64,000 nucleotides of DNA, taken from NCBI RefSeq assembly GCF_900591205.1, contig NZ_UUPU01000001.1:789858-853857 (forward strand), written 5' to 3'. The notes below the pieces were generated by a model. The model worked only from the letters and a program-made list of their open reading frames with translations, did no database searches and was not told where the DNA came from. Shown one piece after another: positions 27,249 to 39,772 of this stretch (position 1 is its first letter; every line of letters begins with the position of its first letter). The translations under genes were made by a program, and so were the position numbers. The DNA comes from Pseudomonas viridiflava (lineage in GTDB: Bacteria; Pseudomonadota; Gammaproteobacteria; Pseudomonadales; Pseudomonadaceae).

Positions 27249-27314
27249 TGCAGGAGCCGGCTGGCCGGCGATGGCGATCTCAGCGCGCTATCGCCGGCAA
27301 GCCGGCTCCTACAG
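27249..27314. repeat. REPIN palindrome between rsmA and apaG
   Basis: Inverted REP pair: GCAGGAGCCGGCTGGCCGGC on the left and GCCGGCAAGCCGGCTCCTAC on the right with a short spacer (GATGGCGATCTCAGCGCGCTATC, abbreviated). It belongs to the GGAGCCGGCTGGCCGGC subtype common in fluorescent pseudomonads and sits inside an otherwise continuous operon. Confidence 0.85.
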
Positions 27315-27316
27315 GG

Positions 27317-28129
27317 TTATTCGGCGGCTGGCGCAGGCTGGATGGCCAGTTGGTCGGCCAGGCGCACGAACGCGGCCAGGTCCAGTTGCTCGGGGCGCAG
27401 GCTGCCATCGACGCCGGCGGCTTCGATTTCAGCGTTGCTCAGCAATGCCTTGAGCGTGTTGCGCAGGGTCTTGCGGCGCTGGTTGAAGGCTTCGCGTACT
27501 ACGCGCTCCAACAACTTGTGATCTTTGGCCGGGTGCGGCAGCACGGCGTGAGGCACCAGGCGCACGATGGCCGAGTCGACCTTCGGCGGCGGGTTGAACG
27601 CGCCAGGGCCGACGTTGAACAGGTGTTCCACGCGGCAGTGGTACTGAACCATGATCGACAGGCGACCCCAGTCACCACCGCCAGGGCCTGCAGCCAGGCG
27701 CTCGACCACTTCCTTTTGCAGCATGAAGTGCATGTCGCGGATGATCCCTGCGTTGTTCAGCAGGTGGAAAATCAACGGTGTGGAGATGTTGTACGGCAGG
27801 TTACCCACCACCCGCAGGCTGTTGGGCGCTGCGTTGAGGCTGTTGAAGTCGAACTTCAGTGCATCGCCCTGGTGCAGGTTGAAGTTGGATTTGCCGGCGA
27901 ACTGCTGGTTGAGGATCGGGATCAGGTCCTTGTCCAGCTCCACCACGTCCAGCTGGCCGCCACTGGCCAGCAGGCCCTGGGTCAGCGCGCCCTGGCCTGG
28001 GCCGATTTCCAGCAGACGGTCGGAAGATTTGGCATGGATGGAGCGCAGGATGCGGTCGATCACGCCAGCGTCGTGCAGGAAGTTTTGCCCGAAGCGCTTG
28101 CGCGCCCGGTGTTGGTAATGCTCAGTCAT
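27317..28129 (-). CDS. rsmA: 16S rRNA dimethyladenosine transferase RsmA (KsgA), 270 aa
   Basis: Dimethylates two adjacent adenosines near the 3' end of 16S rRNA as a late 30S assembly checkpoint. SAM-binding motifs [23 protein letters not shown] and the catalytic NLPYNIST are visible. It overlaps pdxA by 4 bp. Not to be confused with the carbon-storage regulator also called RsmA in Pseudomonas. Confidence 0.97.
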   Translation of the reverse strand: MTEHYQHRARKRFGQNFLHDAGVIDRILRSIHAKSSDRLLEIGPGQGALTQGLLASGGQLDVVELDKDLIPILNQQFAGKSNFNLHQGDALKFDFNSLNAAPNSLRVVGNLPYNISTPLIFHLLNNAGIIRDMHFMLQKEVVERLAAGPGGGDWGRLSIMVQYHCRVEHLFNVGPGAFNPPPKVDSAIVRLVPHAVLPHPAKDHKLLERVVREAFNQRRKTLRNTLKALLSNAEIEAAGVDGSLRPEQLDLAAFVRLADQLAIQPAPAAE

Positions 28130-29115
28130 ATACGGGTCTCGGCCATCTGATAGGCGGTTTCCAGGGCCACGTGCAGGCTGCCGGTGTCGATCTTGCCGCT
28201 GCCCGCCAGGTCCAGGGCGGTGCCATGGTCGACGGAGGTGCGGATGATCGGCAGGCCCAGTGTCACGTTGACTGCGGCGCCGAAGCCTTTGTATTTGAGC
28301 ACCGGCAGCCCCTGGTCATGGTACATCGCCAGCACTGCGTCGCAGTGCTCCAGATATTTGGGGGTAAACAGAGTGTCCGCCGGCAGTGGGCCGCGCAGGT
28401 CCATGCCTTCTTGGCGCAGACGCTCCAGGGTTGGTTCGATGATGTCGATTTCTTCATGGCCTAAGTGGCCGCCTTCACCGGCGTGGGGGTTGAGCCCGCA
28501 GACCAGGATGCGCGGTTGGGCGATGCCGAATTTGTGTTGCAGGTCGGCATGCAGGATGCGCGTGACGCGCTCTACACGCTCGGCGGTGATGGCGTCGGCA
28601 ATCTCACGCAAGGGCAGGTGCGTGGTCACCAGGGCGACCCGCAGGCCGCGTGTGGCCAACATCATCACGACTTGTTCGGTGTGGGTCAGTTCGGCGAGGA
28701 ATTCGGTATGGCCGGAAAAGGCGATACCGGATTCGTTGATCACGCCCTTGTGTACCGGTGCGGTGATCATGCCGGCGAAGTCGCCGTCGATGCAGCCTTG
28801 GCCGGCACGGGTCAGGGTCTCGAGCACAAACGCGGCATTGGCCTTGTTCAGTTGCCCGGCAACTACCTTGGCCGCCAGCGGGGTATCCCACACATACAGG
28901 CTGCCGGCGGGGGCTGGCAGGTCGGGCCAGTTGCCCGGTGCCGCGTCCAGCAACGTGACGGCCACACCCAGTTGCGCGGCCCGCTCAAGGAGCAGGTCGC
29001 GGCTGGTAATGGCAATCAGGGGGTGTGGCTGGGGTTGCGAGGCGAGCAGCAGGCACAGGTCTGGACCAATGCCGGCCGGCTCGCCGGGTGTCACCGCGAA
29101 ACGCTGGGGTTTCAC
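28126..29115 (-). CDS. pdxA: 4-hydroxythreonine-4-phosphate dehydrogenase PdxA, 329 aa
   Basis: NAD-dependent oxidation step of pyridoxal-phosphate synthesis. Motifs: [13 protein letters not shown] at the N-terminus, the substrate region [25 protein letters not shown], and metal-binding [16 protein letters not shown]. Overlaps rsmA and surA by 4 bp each, so all three are translationally linked. Confidence 0.97.
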   Translation of the reverse strand: MKPQRFAVTPGEPAGIGPDLCLLLASQPQPHPLIAITSRDLLLERAAQLGVAVTLLDAAPGNWPDLPAPAGSLYVWDTPLAAKVVAGQLNKANAAFVLETLTRAGQGCIDGDFAGMITAPVHKGVINESGIAFSGHTEFLAELTHTEQVVMMLATRGLRVALVTTHLPLREIADAITAERVERVTRILHADLQHKFGIAQPRILVCGLNPHAGEGGHLGHEEIDIIEPTLERLRQEGMDLRGPLPADTLFTPKYLEHCDAVLAMYHDQGLPVLKYKGFGAAVNVTLGLPIIRTSVDHGTALDLAGSGKIDTGSLHVALETAYQMAETRI

Positions 29116-30446
29116 TGAGTTGCCTGGTCGGTGCCTGTTTGCTCGGCGCCTGGCAGCTTGTTTTCTACGTAGGCTTCGTCACGGATCTGACGCAACCAGG
29201 TTTGCAGCTCTTCGTCGTATTTGCGGTTACGCAACACGTTCAGCGCTTGTTGCTCGCGGGCCTGGCTGGTGTTGTCGGTGGCGCGACGGCCAAGGACTTC
29301 CAGCACGTGCCAGCCATATTGGGTCTTGAACGGCTTGGACAATACGCCTTGTGGGGTATCGGCCATTACCTGCTGGAACTCCGGCACCAGGGCTTTCGGG
29401 TCGATCCAGTTCAGGTCGCCGCCGTTGAGGGCAGAACCCGGGTCTTCCGAGAAGCTCTTGGCCAGGGTTGCGAAGTCTTCACCGCTTTCGATGCGGTCAT
29501 AGATCTTCTGGGCCAGTTCCTTGGTTTGCGCTTCGGTGCGAATTTCGCTTGGTTTGACCAGGATGTGGCGAACGTGCACCTCATCTTTCAGCGAAGTCTC
29601 GCCGCCGCGTTTTTCCAGGAGCTTGAGGATGATGAAACCACCCGGCGTGCGCGCAGGCTGGGTGATACCGCCCACTTCCATTGCGCTCAGCTCGCGGTCA
29701 AACGGTGGTGGCAGTTGCGCGGCTTTACGCCAGCCCATGTCACCGCCTTCAAGGGCGTTGTCGCTGCCGGACTGGGCGATTGCCATTTGGGCGAAGTCAG
29801 CTCCGGCTTTCAAACGATCATAGATAGCCTGGGTTTTCGCCGCTGCAGCATTGAGCTGCTCGGAGTTGGCGCTGTCCGGGGTTGGGATCAGGATATTGGC
29901 CAGGTGCAGTTCTTCGGAAAGCTGCATCTTGCCCAGGTCCGAAGCCAGGAAGTTCTTAACTTCCTGCTCGGACACCTGAACCCGCTCGGCCACACGGCGC
30001 TGACGTACACGGCTGATGATCATTTCGCGGCGGATCTGGTCACGGGCGTCCTCATAGGACAAACCGTCGTGGGCCAGGGCGGCGCGGAACTGGTCGACGC
30101 TCATGTTGTTGCGCTGGGCAATGGTGCCGACGGCCTGGTTCAGTTCTTCATCCGAAATACGGATGCCGGAGCGATCACCGATCTGCAGTTGCAGGTTTTC
30201 GACGATCAGGCGCTCCAGCACCTGTTGGTCCAGGACGCTGGTAGGTGGCACACCACCGCCACGCTTGGCGATGGTTTGCTGAACTTCCTTGACGCGCTGG
30301 TCCAGTTGGCTCTGCATGATCACGTCGTTGTCGACGATGGCCACTACTTTATCCAGTTCTTGAACCGCGGCGTGAGCCGACGCGGTGCCCAGGAACAGCG
30401 CGCCCAGCACTAGCGGGCGCAGACAATCAGAAAGCTTGGTCTTCAC
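29112..30446 (-). CDS. surA: periplasmic chaperone / peptidyl-prolyl isomerase SurA, 444 aa
   Basis: Chaperone that escorts outer-membrane proteins, including LptD, to the BAM complex. Signal peptide [27 protein letters not shown]-terminal chaperone region, and two parvulin domains (each with Hxx[14 protein letters not shown] strands and GGDMGW / GGDLNW loops). The GTG at 30446 gives the usual N-terminus; a TTG at 30464 would add six residues. The start lies 20 bp inside the lptD coding sequence, so the two genes are coupled. Confidence 0.95.
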   Translation of the reverse strand: MKTKLSDCLRPLVLGALFLGTASAHAAVQELDKVVAIVDNDVIMQSQLDQRVKEVQQTIAKRGGGVPPTSVLDQQVLERLIVENLQLQIGDRSGIRISDEELNQAVGTIAQRNNMSVDQFRAALAHDGLSYEDARDQIRREMIISRVRQRRVAERVQVSEQEVKNFLASDLGKMQLSEELHLANILIPTPDSANSEQLNAAAAKTQAIYDRLKAGADFAQMAIAQSGSDNALEGGDMGWRKAAQLPPPFDRELSAMEVGGITQPARTPGGFIILKLLEKRGGETSLKDEVHVRHILVKPSEIRTEAQTKELAQKIYDRIESGEDFATLAKSFSEDPGSALNGGDLNWIDPKALVPEFQQVMADTPQGVLSKPFKTQYGWHVLEVLGRRATDNTSQAREQQALNVLRNRKYDEELQTWLRQIRDEAYVENKLPGAEQTGTDQATQ

Positions 30447-33240
30447 GTTCACGATAACCTTCAATGCCTTTGTCGAGGAAGCTCTCTACCTTGGCGCCGG
30501 TCAGGCCGCCGAGTCCTTTGAGGACGATTTGCAGGAAGAGCCCGTGGTCACCCTTTTCGTTAAGCGGGGCGATCTGGCTGTATTCGTCGTTGGAAACCCA
30601 GTAACGGTTGATGACACGCAGTTTCCAGCAGCAGTTGTCGTACTCGAAACCACCGAAGGCTTCCAGGGTACGGTTGCGAGCGTAGTCATACTGCCAGCGG
30701 GTGATCAGGTTCCACTGTGGAATGATCGGCCACATCATCGAGAAGTCGTGCTGCTGGATTTTGTAGTAATCCTTCACGAAGTTCGGATCGCCTGGCTCGC
30801 CGTAGTCACCGCCGAACTGCCATTTGCCGGTCAGCTGGTTGTAGACGACCTGGTCGTTACGATAGCGATAGCCGACGTTGATGATCTTGTTCGGGTTGTC
30901 TTCCGGCTGGTAGTGGAGCATCGCGCTGCCGGAGCGAGGGCTGTGCTCCTCGGTGTCCCAGTTGTAGTCGGCAGTGGCGCGCCAGTCGCGGTTGAAGCGG
31001 TACTCGTAGTCCAGGGCAACCGGTGACACATCGGACTTCGCATCGGCACGGTCGGAAGCCAGGACGCCCGGCAATTGAACTTCACGATCCTTGAAGTACA
31101 GCGCCTGGCCCACGGAAACGCGCTGACGTTCGAAACCGTTGTCTTCGATCCAGCGGCTGGTCAAGCCCAGGGACAGCTTGTTTTCGTCGCCGATACGGTC
31201 GGAGCCGCTGAAGCGGTTGTCACGGAACAGCGACGCGTAGCTGAACGAGTACTCGCTGGTGTCGAATACCGGGATGTCAGACTGGTCCTTGTTCGGTACG
31301 TACAGGTAGAACGCACGCGGCTCAAGGGTCTGGCGATAGTTGGTGCCGAACCAGTTGGTATTGCGATCGAAGTACAGGCCGCTGTCGACGCTGGCCACCG
31401 GAACCGCACGGTCCTGGGAGCTTTTGAAGGTGCCGCCGGCATATTGGGTGCCGGCAGCCACCGCCGCAGCTTGCGCAGCGACGATGTCATTTTTGCCGGT
31501 GCTGTCCAGATCAAGATCGTACTTGGTGTAGACGTACTTCAGCTTCGGTGTAATGAAACCATAGGTCCAGCTCATCGGGTAATCGACGGCCGGCGCTACG
31601 TTCAGGCGAGTACCGTTTGCACGGGTCAGGCCGGTGACGTAGGTGTCCAGACGGCGCTCGGAGTCACCGTTTTCATTGATAAAGTTACCGTTCTCCAGGC
31701 TACGCTCAAACCGAACAGCTTCGGTCTCGTAGCTGAAGTTCAAGCCACCTGGGTGGTACGGCAGCTGACCATTGAAGGTGATCTGCGGCAACCGGTCATA
31801 AGGTGTGATCTGAGAGATCGTTGCCAGCTGATAAGCCTGGACATTCAGACGCGCCTGGAAGGAGTCGCCACGATACGTCACGGCGCCCTGCTGGTTGATG
31901 TAGTCGCGGCTCTCAACACCTTCCTGGTAGGACTTGAGGTCCTGGAAGTAGTAAGGGTCGCTGATCGTGGTGTAGTCGACCTGGGTCAGTACACGCGAAT
32001 CCAGCCCGCCCTTATGTTGCCAGTTGAGCATGTAGCGGGTTTTTTCGTAATCGGTCTGAAGCTTGCGCTCGTCGTTGTCGTCGTTCAGGTACGCGCCGCC
32101 GAACTGGCCTTCGCTGGACTTGGTGAGGTAGCGGAATTCGCCTTCCATCATCATGCCGCGCTTGGTCATGTATTGCGGGTACAACGTGGCGTCGTAGTTT
32201 GGCGCCAGGTTGAAGTAGTACGGCGTAACCAGGGTAAAGCCGGTTTCGCTGCCGCTGCTGAAGCTTGGTGGCAGGAAGCCGGATTGACGACGGTCGTCGA
32301 TCGGGAAATAGATGTACGGGGTGTACAGGATCGGAATGTTCTTGATCCGCAACGTCGCGTTGGTGGCCGTACCGAAACCGGTGGCCGGGTTCAACGTGAT
32401 GTTGTTGCCCTTGAGCTGCCAGGCGTTGCTGTCTGGCTCGCAGGTGGTATACGTACCGTCCTTGAGACGGATGATCGCGTTTTCGGCACGCTTGGCGTAC
32501 AGCGCGTTACCGCGGATGCGCGACTTGTGCAGCACGTATTCGGCGTTGTCGACCTGCGCCGCGCCGGTGTCCAGCTGGACCTCGGCGTGGTCGCCGACGA
32601 TCAGGGCACCGTTGTCGCGCATGCGCACATTGCCGTTCAGCTCGCCGCGGTTTTCGGCCTGGTACAGGCTGGCTTCTTCGGCTTCAAGCTGCATGCTGCC
32701 CTGGCGCATGACGACGTCACCGGCCAGGGTTGCGACTTGTTGTTCCTGCTCGTAACGAGAGGCTTTGGCACCGATGAAGGTGGGCGCATCGCTCTTGTTC
32801 GTCTTGTCGTTCATGCCAGGACGAATCGGCTCGATGTACGCACCGCCGCAGTAAGGACCGGTTTCAGCCAACTGGGCTGCGGTCAGCTTGTCGCGTGGCA
32901 CCCAGTCCAGGTGGCTGTAGTCGGCACTGCGCGAACGCAGGCCACGGCCCTTGGCGTCGGTGACCAGTGCGGTCTGCGGCACGGCCTCGGCTTTGCCGCC
33001 AGCTTCACCTTGCGGTGTGCTGTCGGTCGAGCTGATGGCCGCACCGTCATGCACCGGGCGCGGTGGCAATGGGGCGGCGGCGGTTTTCGGCGCGCAATCC
33101 CAGGCACCCGAAGCAGAGACTGAGCAGTCATACTGTTCCGCGGCGACCACGAATGAGGTGGCGAAGGGTTGCATGGCCAGCAGACTGCCGGTTACCAGCA
33201 ACGGAAATTTTCTACGAAACGCGGGGGATTTCAATGCCAT
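30427..33240 (-). CDS. lptD: LPS assembly outer-membrane protein LptD (OstA), 937 aa
   Basis: Outer-membrane barrel that inserts lipopolysaccharide with LptE. Signal peptide ([24 protein letters not shown]), a Pseudomonas-type N-terminal extension with two cysteines ([14 protein letters not shown]), the OstA beta-jellyroll (about 180-300), then a long barrel rich in aromatic girdles ending in REDQAF. Cys residues at the barrel end (DNCCWKLRV) provide the interdomain disulfides. The start [12 protein letters not shown] is chosen from the signal peptide; the upstream frame overlaps the divergent amgK. Confidence 0.97.
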   Translation of the reverse strand: MALKSPAFRRKFPLLVTGSLLAMQPFATSFVVAAEQYDCSVSASGAWDCAPKTAAAPLPPRPVHDGAAISSTDSTPQGEAGGKAEAVPQTALVTDAKGRGLRSRSADYSHLDWVPRDKLTAAQLAETGPYCGGAYIEPIRPGMNDKTNKSDAPTFIGAKASRYEQEQQVATLAGDVVMRQGSMQLEAEEASLYQAENRGELNGNVRMRDNGALIVGDHAEVQLDTGAAQVDNAEYVLHKSRIRGNALYAKRAENAIIRLKDGTYTTCEPDSNAWQLKGNNITLNPATGFGTATNATLRIKNIPILYTPYIYFPIDDRRQSGFLPPSFSSGSETGFTLVTPYYFNLAPNYDATLYPQYMTKRGMMMEGEFRYLTKSSEGQFGGAYLNDDNDERKLQTDYEKTRYMLNWQHKGGLDSRVLTQVDYTTISDPYYFQDLKSYQEGVESRDYINQQGAVTYRGDSFQARLNVQAYQLATISQITPYDRLPQITFNGQLPYHPGGLNFSYETEAVRFERSLENGNFINENGDSERRLDTYVTGLTRANGTRLNVAPAVDYPMSWTYGFITPKLKYVYTKYDLDLDSTGKNDIVAAQAAAVAAGTQYAGGTFKSSQDRAVPVASVDSGLYFDRNTNWFGTNYRQTLEPRAFYLYVPNKDQSDIPVFDTSEYSFSYASLFRDNRFSGSDRIGDENKLSLGLTSRWIEDNGFERQRVSVGQALYFKDREVQLPGVLASDRADAKSDVSPVALDYEYRFNRDWRATADYNWDTEEHSPRSGSAMLHYQPEDNPNKIINVGYRYRNDQVVYNQLTGKWQFGGDYGEPGDPNFVKDYYKIQQHDFSMMWPIIPQWNLITRWQYDYARNRTLEAFGGFEYDNCCWKLRVINRYWVSNDEYSQIAPLNEKGDHGLFLQIVLKGLGGLTGAKVESFLDKGIEGYREREDQAF

Positions 33241-33370
33241 CTTATTAGTCCGGGCTTCCTGCGTGCCATCTGCCCGCGGTGTGGGCCGCACGCCTCTCGA
33301 TGGTCTGAAAAAGATGCGTGATAATAAAGCATGACCCGCTTGACGGCTAGCGCCGTCGGAGACCCTTGTA

Positions 33371-35067
<1,697 letters not shown>

Positions 35068-35068
35068 C

Positions 35069-35836
35069 ATGTTGTGGCCAGGGACGCTGATCGGCGCCGG
35101 GGCTGGCTTTGCCATTGCCAGCATTCCGGGGGCCTTGTTGGGCGCGCTGTTGGGGCAGGCGCTGGATCGCCGAATGCAACTGCAAAGCTGGGCGCAATTG
35201 CGCGAGCGCCTGGGCGGGCGTCCGGCGTTGCGCAATGACGAGTTGTTGTTTGTGTTGCTGGGGCGCCTGGCCAAAAGCAATGGCCGTGTGGTGGATGGGC
35301 ATATCCAGCAGGCGCGTCAGGAGATGCGCTCGTTGGACCTGACCGACTCGGCCCAGCGCCGTGCGATTGCGGCGTTCAATCGTGGCAAGTCCGGCTCCGA
35401 CCGGGTGCGCCGCTACCTGCGTGTGCTCAAGGCCCAGCCCCATGCGGCGGAAGGTGTGCTGCGTGCTTGCTGGCGGATGGTCTGGGCGGACGGCAAGGCG
35501 GATGACGCCGAGCGCGACCTGATCGACCTGTGGGGCAAATGGCTGGGCTGGACGCCGCAACAACTTCAGGCCCTGGCCGCTGACTACACGCCGGAGCGCA
35601 AGCCACTGGCGAACCGCGGCGGCAGCTACCAGGATGCTTTGCGGTTGCTGGGCGTGACGCCCACCACCGAGCCTTCGGTGATCAAGCGCGCCTATCGCCG
35701 CCTGCTCAGCCGTCACCACCCGGACAAGATTGCCGGCAGCGGCGCCACGCCTGCGCAAGTGCTGGAGGCAACCGAGCGCACCCGTGAACTGCACAATGCC
35801 TATACGTTGATTCGCGAGCGCCGGGATTTTCGCTAG
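35069..35836 (+). CDS. djlA: DjlA-like TerB/J-domain co-chaperone, 255 aa
   Basis: Membrane-anchored DnaJ-class protein: an N-terminal glycine-zipper membrane segment (GTLIGAGAGFAIASIPGALLGALLG), a TerB-like helical domain (about 50-165), and a C-terminal J domain with RRLLSRHHPDKI (HPD motif) that would stimulate DnaK. It starts one base after murU and is probably co-transcribed with the recycling genes. In E. coli DjlA affects capsule signalling; its role here is not shown. Confidence 0.9.
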   Translation: MLWPGTLIGAGAGFAIASIPGALLGALLGQALDRRMQLQSWAQLRERLGGRPALRNDELLFVLLGRLAKSNGRVVDGHIQQARQEMRSLDLTDSAQRRAIAAFNRGKSGSDRVRRYLRVLKAQPHAAEGVLRACWRMVWADGKADDAERDLIDLWGKWLGWTPQQLQALAADYTPERKPLANRGGSYQDALRLLGVTPTTEPSVIKRAYRRLLSRHHPDKIAGSGATPAQVLEATERTRELHNAYTLIRERRDFR

Positions 35837-35868
35837 TCGCCCAATGTTGCGTTGCAAACCCAATCGAC

Positions 35869-35957
35869 TGTGGGAGCTGGCTTGCCTGCGATAGCGATCT
35901 TTCAGTTACAGCATCCCTAACTGATCCACCGCCATCGCAGGCAAGCCAGCTCCCACA
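35869..35957. repeat. REPIN palindrome after djlA
   Basis: Arms TGTGGGAGCTGGCTTGCCTG (left) and CAGGCAAGCCAGCTCCCACA (right) flank a spacer of about 45 bp. This is a perfect example of the GGGAGCTGGCTTGCCTGCGAT family. It lies between convergent djlA and the DUF3530 gene and may serve as a bidirectional structure there. Confidence 0.9.
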
Positions 35958-35976
35958 TTTGATCGGGTTCTTACCT

Positions 35977-36951
35977 TCAGTCGGCAGTTGCTTGCGGGCT
36001 CAGCCACCCGCGAACCCGGCGATACAACTGTTCCTGCTCGGCCGCGTTGTTGCCGGGCAGGGTCTTGAGTGAAACCTGCTTGTAGCCGTCATTCTTCGCC
36101 CGCTTGGCAGCCTGGGCGCGCTCTTGAGCGTTTTTGCGATCCTGGGCGGCGTCCTGGTAGAACACGTCCGCCGTCGGCACCTTCAGGGTCGGCGCCAGTT
36201 GCTGCAGGTCCGGTTTGCGCGCCGTCGGTGTTTTGCCGGCGATCATCACGAATTTTTGCACCTGGGACGCTTGTTTCTCGCTCAAGTAACGAGCGGCCCA
36301 CCAGGCGCCGGTGCCATGGCCGGCCAGCACAACGCTGCGCGCCCCCTGGGCTTGGGCGTAGGCCACGGCGGCGTCGATGCGCGCAAAGATGCGCGAAGCA
36401 TCGGTTTTGTCTTGCTCGTCGGCGCCTGGGACCACCGCCGGGTCAGTGCCTTCGGCTTCGGCGCTGGCGGCTTGCTCGATCGGTTTGTCGGCGGTGCTGG
36501 CTTCTTTACTGCTGGTGTCGACGCTCGCCTGGGGCGCTTCCATCGCACGCGGCGGCAGGGTGTCCACACTGATATCCGGCAGTGACAGGCTAAGGCTGCC
36601 CCAGTTGGCATCCGGCAATTTGCGACGCAACGGGCCGATTGCTTGCGGCCAGTCAGCATTTTCGCCGGCGCCGGGTACGATAATCACCACGCCCTCGGGC
36701 TCGGCGCTGTTGGCCGGTTTCCACAGGGCGAGGAATGAGTCACTGCCAGCCTGCAACTGTTGCTGTTCCTGTTGCGGGATTTTGCGTTCCAGGGCGCTGG
36801 CTTCTTCCTGGCTGCGCTCGGGCAGCGGTTGGCGTTCAAGCGGTTTTTCGGCGGCGGGCGCTGGCGCGTCGGCGGCCTGAACAGAAAAGGCGCTGGTAAA
36901 GAGCAGCGACAGGCACAATGCTGGCAGTGCCGAACGGTGGAGAAAGAGCAT
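35977..36951 (-). CDS. DUF3530 family periplasmic alpha/beta-hydrolase-like protein, 324 aa
   Basis: Exported protein: signal peptide LPALCLSLLFTSAFSVQAADA, then a Pro/Glu/Gln-rich region (to about residue 70), an alpha/beta-hydrolase-like core (EGVVIIVPGAGENADWP), and a low-complexity Ala/Glu/Ser insert (about 138-178). The nucleophile elbow reads LAGHGTGAWWA, with glycine where a catalytic serine would be expected (GxSxG), so it may bind rather than hydrolyse. The role is unknown. Convergent with djlA and divergent from agtS. Confidence 0.88.
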   Translation of the reverse strand: MLFLHRSALPALCLSLLFTSAFSVQAADAPAPAAEKPLERQPLPERSQEEASALERKIPQQEQQQLQAGSDSFLALWKPANSAEPEGVVIIVPGAGENADWPQAIGPLRRKLPDANWGSLSLSLPDISVDTLPPRAMEAPQASVDTSSKEASTADKPIEQAASAEAEGTDPAVVPGADEQDKTDASRIFARIDAAVAYAQAQGARSVVLAGHGTGAWWAARYLSEKQASQVQKFVMIAGKTPTARKPDLQQLAPTLKVPTADVFYQDAAQDRKNAQERAQAAKRAKNDGYKQVSLKTLPGNNAAEQEQLYRRVRGWLSPQATAD

Positions 36952-37028
36952 CGTTAATTCCCGGCCAGAAGTGATTCCAGCAGCCTAATGGGTTGGTCAG
37001 TATTTGTCAGTGATGTGAGACGTGGATC

Positions 37029-39023
37029 ATGGGTTTTCGCTGTCTGCTGGTTATCGGCTGTTTGTGCTTTGCCTTGATGGCAAATGCCGCCCCTGCGCCC
37101 GCCGCACCGCAGGCGCAACTCACTGCGCAGCAGCGCGAATGGCTGGCTGCGCACCCGGAACTGCGCGTGGGCCTGGTATTGCAGGCGCCTTACGCGCAAT
37201 ACGAGCGGCGCCTGCAGCGCTTGTCCGGGGCCAATGTGGAGTTGATGCAGTGGCTGGCCAAGGCGCTGAATATCGAGCTGACCTGGCGCAACTTCCCCAA
37301 CCAGGAACAGCTGGAGGCCGCCGTGCGCGAGGGCGAAGTGGATATCGCCCCCGGCCTGCAGCAAACCCCGGCCGGTTTGCGCCTGTGGTTATTCACCGAC
37401 CCGTATATGCGCGTGCCCCAGCACATTGTCGGCATTCGTGACGGCGGCGGTGCGGTGGAGCTGGAAAAGCTCGACGATAAATCCCGCGTCGCCGTGCGCA
37501 TGCCCAGCGCCGTGGCCGATTACCTGCGCAGCACCTATCCGGGCCTCAATCTGCAAGGCGTGCCGACGGAGCGTGATGCGCTGCAACTGCTGGTGAGCCA
37601 GCAAGCGCGCTACGCCGTGGTGGATGAAGCGCAGTTGAGCCGGTTGTCCGGCGAGGCTGAGTTCGCCGCGCTGGCGGTGGTGGGGGACATTGGCTTGCCG
37701 CAATTGCTGCGGGTGGCCACGCGCCGCGAATGGCCGGAGCTGGCCGGTATCCTGCAAAGCGCCTTGCGTGCGATCCCCGCCCGCGACCTGGACCAGTTGC
37801 ACAACCGCTGGCTGCAACCCAAATACCCACGCCTGGCGCAGTCCCCTGGCCTGTGGCAAAACCTCAGCCTGTTGCTGAGCCTGTTGCTGCTCGCCAGCCT
37901 GGCCATTGTGTTCTGGCAGCGCCGCCAGCAACGCGTGCTGGAGCACGAGCTGCTGGCCGCCCGCGAAGAAAGCGCGGCCCGCGCCGCTGGCGCAGAAGCG
38001 CTGCGCTTGACCCAGTTTTCCATCGACCAGAGCACCGTCGGCATCCTGTGGGTCAACTGGGACAGCCATGTGCGCTACGCCAACCGCGCCGCCGAAAGCA
38101 TGCTCGGCTATGGCCCGGGCGCATTGATCGAGCGGCCGCTGGTGGACCTCGACCCCAGCCTGGACATGGACCGTTGGCTCAACCTGTGGAAACGCGCCCG
38201 CGCCAGCGAAGACGGCCCGCAGAACTTCGCCACCGATTGCCTGCGGGCCGATGGCAGTATTCTGCCGGCCAACGTGTCCTTGAGCTTTCTGCGGTTTGCC
38301 GAAGCCGAATACCTGGTGGTCTACCTCAACGACGTCACCGAGCTGCGCCGCACCCTGGCCGCCCTGGTGCAAAGTGAGGCGCAGCTGCGCGAGCTGTCCG
38401 CCCACCTGGAAACCGTGCGCGAAGAAGAAAAAGCACGCATCGCCCGCGAAGTGCACGACGAACTCGGGCAAATGCTCACCGTGCTCAAGCTGGAAACTTC
38501 CATGTGCGAGTTGGCCTATGCGCAACTGGACCCCGGCTTGCAGGAGCGCTTGAACAGCATGAAGCGCCTGATCGCCCAGTTGTTCCAGCTGGTACGGGAC
38601 GTGGCGACCGCATTGCGCCCGCCGATTCTCGACGCCGGGATCGCCTCGGCCATCGAGTGGCAGGCGCGGCGTTTTGAAGCGCGCACGCAAATCCCCTGTC
38701 TGGTGCAGGTTCCGGATAACCTGCCGGCCCTGAGTGACGCCAAGGCCATTGGCCTGTTCCGCATCCTGCAGGAAGCGCTGACCAATGTGATGCGCCATGC
38801 CCAGGCGCATACCGTGGAATTGACCCTGGCGGTGGAAGGGCGCAACTTGCGGCTGACCATCAGCGATGATGGCGTAGGGTTTATCCAGGCCAAGGGCCGC
38901 CCGGTGTCGTTCGGGCTGGTAGGCATGCGCGAGCGGGTGCTGATCATGGGTGGGCAACTGAGCCTGGACAGCGAATTGGGCGAAGGCACCACCCTGAGTG
39001 TCACGGTGCCGCTGGATGCATAA
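37029..39023 (+). CDS. agtS: AgtS-like sensor histidine kinase with periplasmic SBP domain, 664 aa
   Basis: Hybrid of a periplasmic solute sensor and NarL-type kinase. Signal peptide (MGFRCLLVIGCLCFALMANAAPA), SBP_bac_3 domain (about 35-255), a membrane helix (LSLLLSLLLLASLAIVFW), a PAS domain (about 320-440), a HisKA_3 helix with phospho-acceptor His476 (AREVHDELGQM), and HATPase with LQEALTNVMRHAQAHTV and SDDGVGF. In PAO1 the orthologous AgtSR pair activates a GABA/5-aminovalerate transporter, which is adjacent here. Followed 18 bp later by agtR. Confidence 0.88.
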   Translation: MGFRCLLVIGCLCFALMANAAPAPAAPQAQLTAQQREWLAAHPELRVGLVLQAPYAQYERRLQRLSGANVELMQWLAKALNIELTWRNFPNQEQLEAAVREGEVDIAPGLQQTPAGLRLWLFTDPYMRVPQHIVGIRDGGGAVELEKLDDKSRVAVRMPSAVADYLRSTYPGLNLQGVPTERDALQLLVSQQARYAVVDEAQLSRLSGEAEFAALAVVGDIGLPQLLRVATRREWPELAGILQSALRAIPARDLDQLHNRWLQPKYPRLAQSPGLWQNLSLLLSLLLLASLAIVFWQRRQQRVLEHELLAAREESAARAAGAEALRLTQFSIDQSTVGILWVNWDSHVRYANRAAESMLGYGPGALIERPLVDLDPSLDMDRWLNLWKRARASEDGPQNFATDCLRADGSILPANVSLSFLRFAEAEYLVVYLNDVTELRRTLAALVQSEAQLRELSAHLETVREEEKARIAREVHDELGQMLTVLKLETSMCELAYAQLDPGLQERLNSMKRLIAQLFQLVRDVATALRPPILDAGIASAIEWQARRFEARTQIPCLVQVPDNLPALSDAKAIGLFRILQEALTNVMRHAQAHTVELTLAVEGRNLRLTISDDGVGFIQAKGRPVSFGLVGMRERVLIMGGQLSLDSELGEGTTLSVTVPLDA

Positions 39024-39041
39024 CGATAAGAGGAAACCCTT

Positions 39042-39671
39042 GTGATCCGTGTACTGGTAGCCGAAGACCACACCATTGTTCGAGAAGGCATCAAGCAATT
39101 GATCGGCCTGGCCAAAGACCTGCTGGTGGTGGGCGAGGCGAGTAATGGTGAACAGTTGCTCGAGACCCTGCGCCATGTGCCGTGCGAGGTGGTGTTGCTG
39201 GATATCTCGATGCCCGGCGTCAATGGCCTGGAAGCGATTGCGCGGATTCGGGCCTTGAGCAACCCGCCGGCGATCCTGGTGCTGTCGATGCACGACGAGG
39301 CGCAAATGGCTGCGCGGGCCTTGAAAGTGGGCGCTGCCGGTTATGCAACCAAGGACAGCGACCCGGCGCTGTTGCTCACAGCGATTCGCAAGGTGGCGGC
39401 GGGCGGGCGTTATATCGACCCGGACCTGGCCGACCGCATGGTCTTCGAAGTCGGCCTCACCGATACGCGCCCGCTGCATTCGTTACTGTCGGAGCGTGAG
39501 TTCTCGGTGTTCGAACGCCTGGCCCAGGGCGCCAACGTGAATGACATCGCCCAACAACTGGCGCTGAGCAGCAAGACCATCAGCACCCACAAGGCGCGGC
39601 TGATGCAGAAGCTCAATATCAGCTCCCTGGCGGAACTGGTGAAGTACGCCATGGAGCACAAGCTTCTTTAG
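39042..39671 (+). CDS. agtR: AgtR-like LuxR/NarL response regulator, 209 aa
   Basis: Receiver domain with acidic pocket (VLVAEDHT) and phospho-acceptor Asp54 (VVLLDISMPG), linked to a C-terminal LuxR-type HTH (LSEREFSVFERLAQGANVNDIAQQLALSSKTISTHKARLMQKL). GTG start preceded by AGAGGAAA. Partner of the upstream kinase. The likely target is the palindrome 102 bp downstream, before the transporter operon. Confidence 0.9.
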   Translation: MIRVLVAEDHTIVREGIKQLIGLAKDLLVVGEASNGEQLLETLRHVPCEVVLLDISMPGVNGLEAIARIRALSNPPAILVLSMHDEAQMAARALKVGAAGYATKDSDPALLLTAIRKVAAGGRYIDPDLADRMVFEVGLTDTRPLHSLLSEREFSVFERLAQGANVNDIAQQLALSSKTISTHKARLMQKLNISSLAELVKYAMEHKLL

Positions 39672-39772
39672 CGGCATATCTATTAACGACACCCCGCAAA
39701 ACGTTGTTACGCCTATTCTTGCCGCTTGCAGCTCGCTACTTGTGATTGCACTGTCCAGTGCCCGCCATCCGT

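Noticed and set aside
31075..33123. 682-codon plus-strand ORF
   Set aside because: Antisense shadow of lptD, whose own frame is strongly supported by signal peptide and domain motifs.
37389..39479. 696-codon minus-strand ORF
   Set aside because: Antisense to agtS/agtR; His/Gln-rich product typical of reverse-complemented GC-rich genes.
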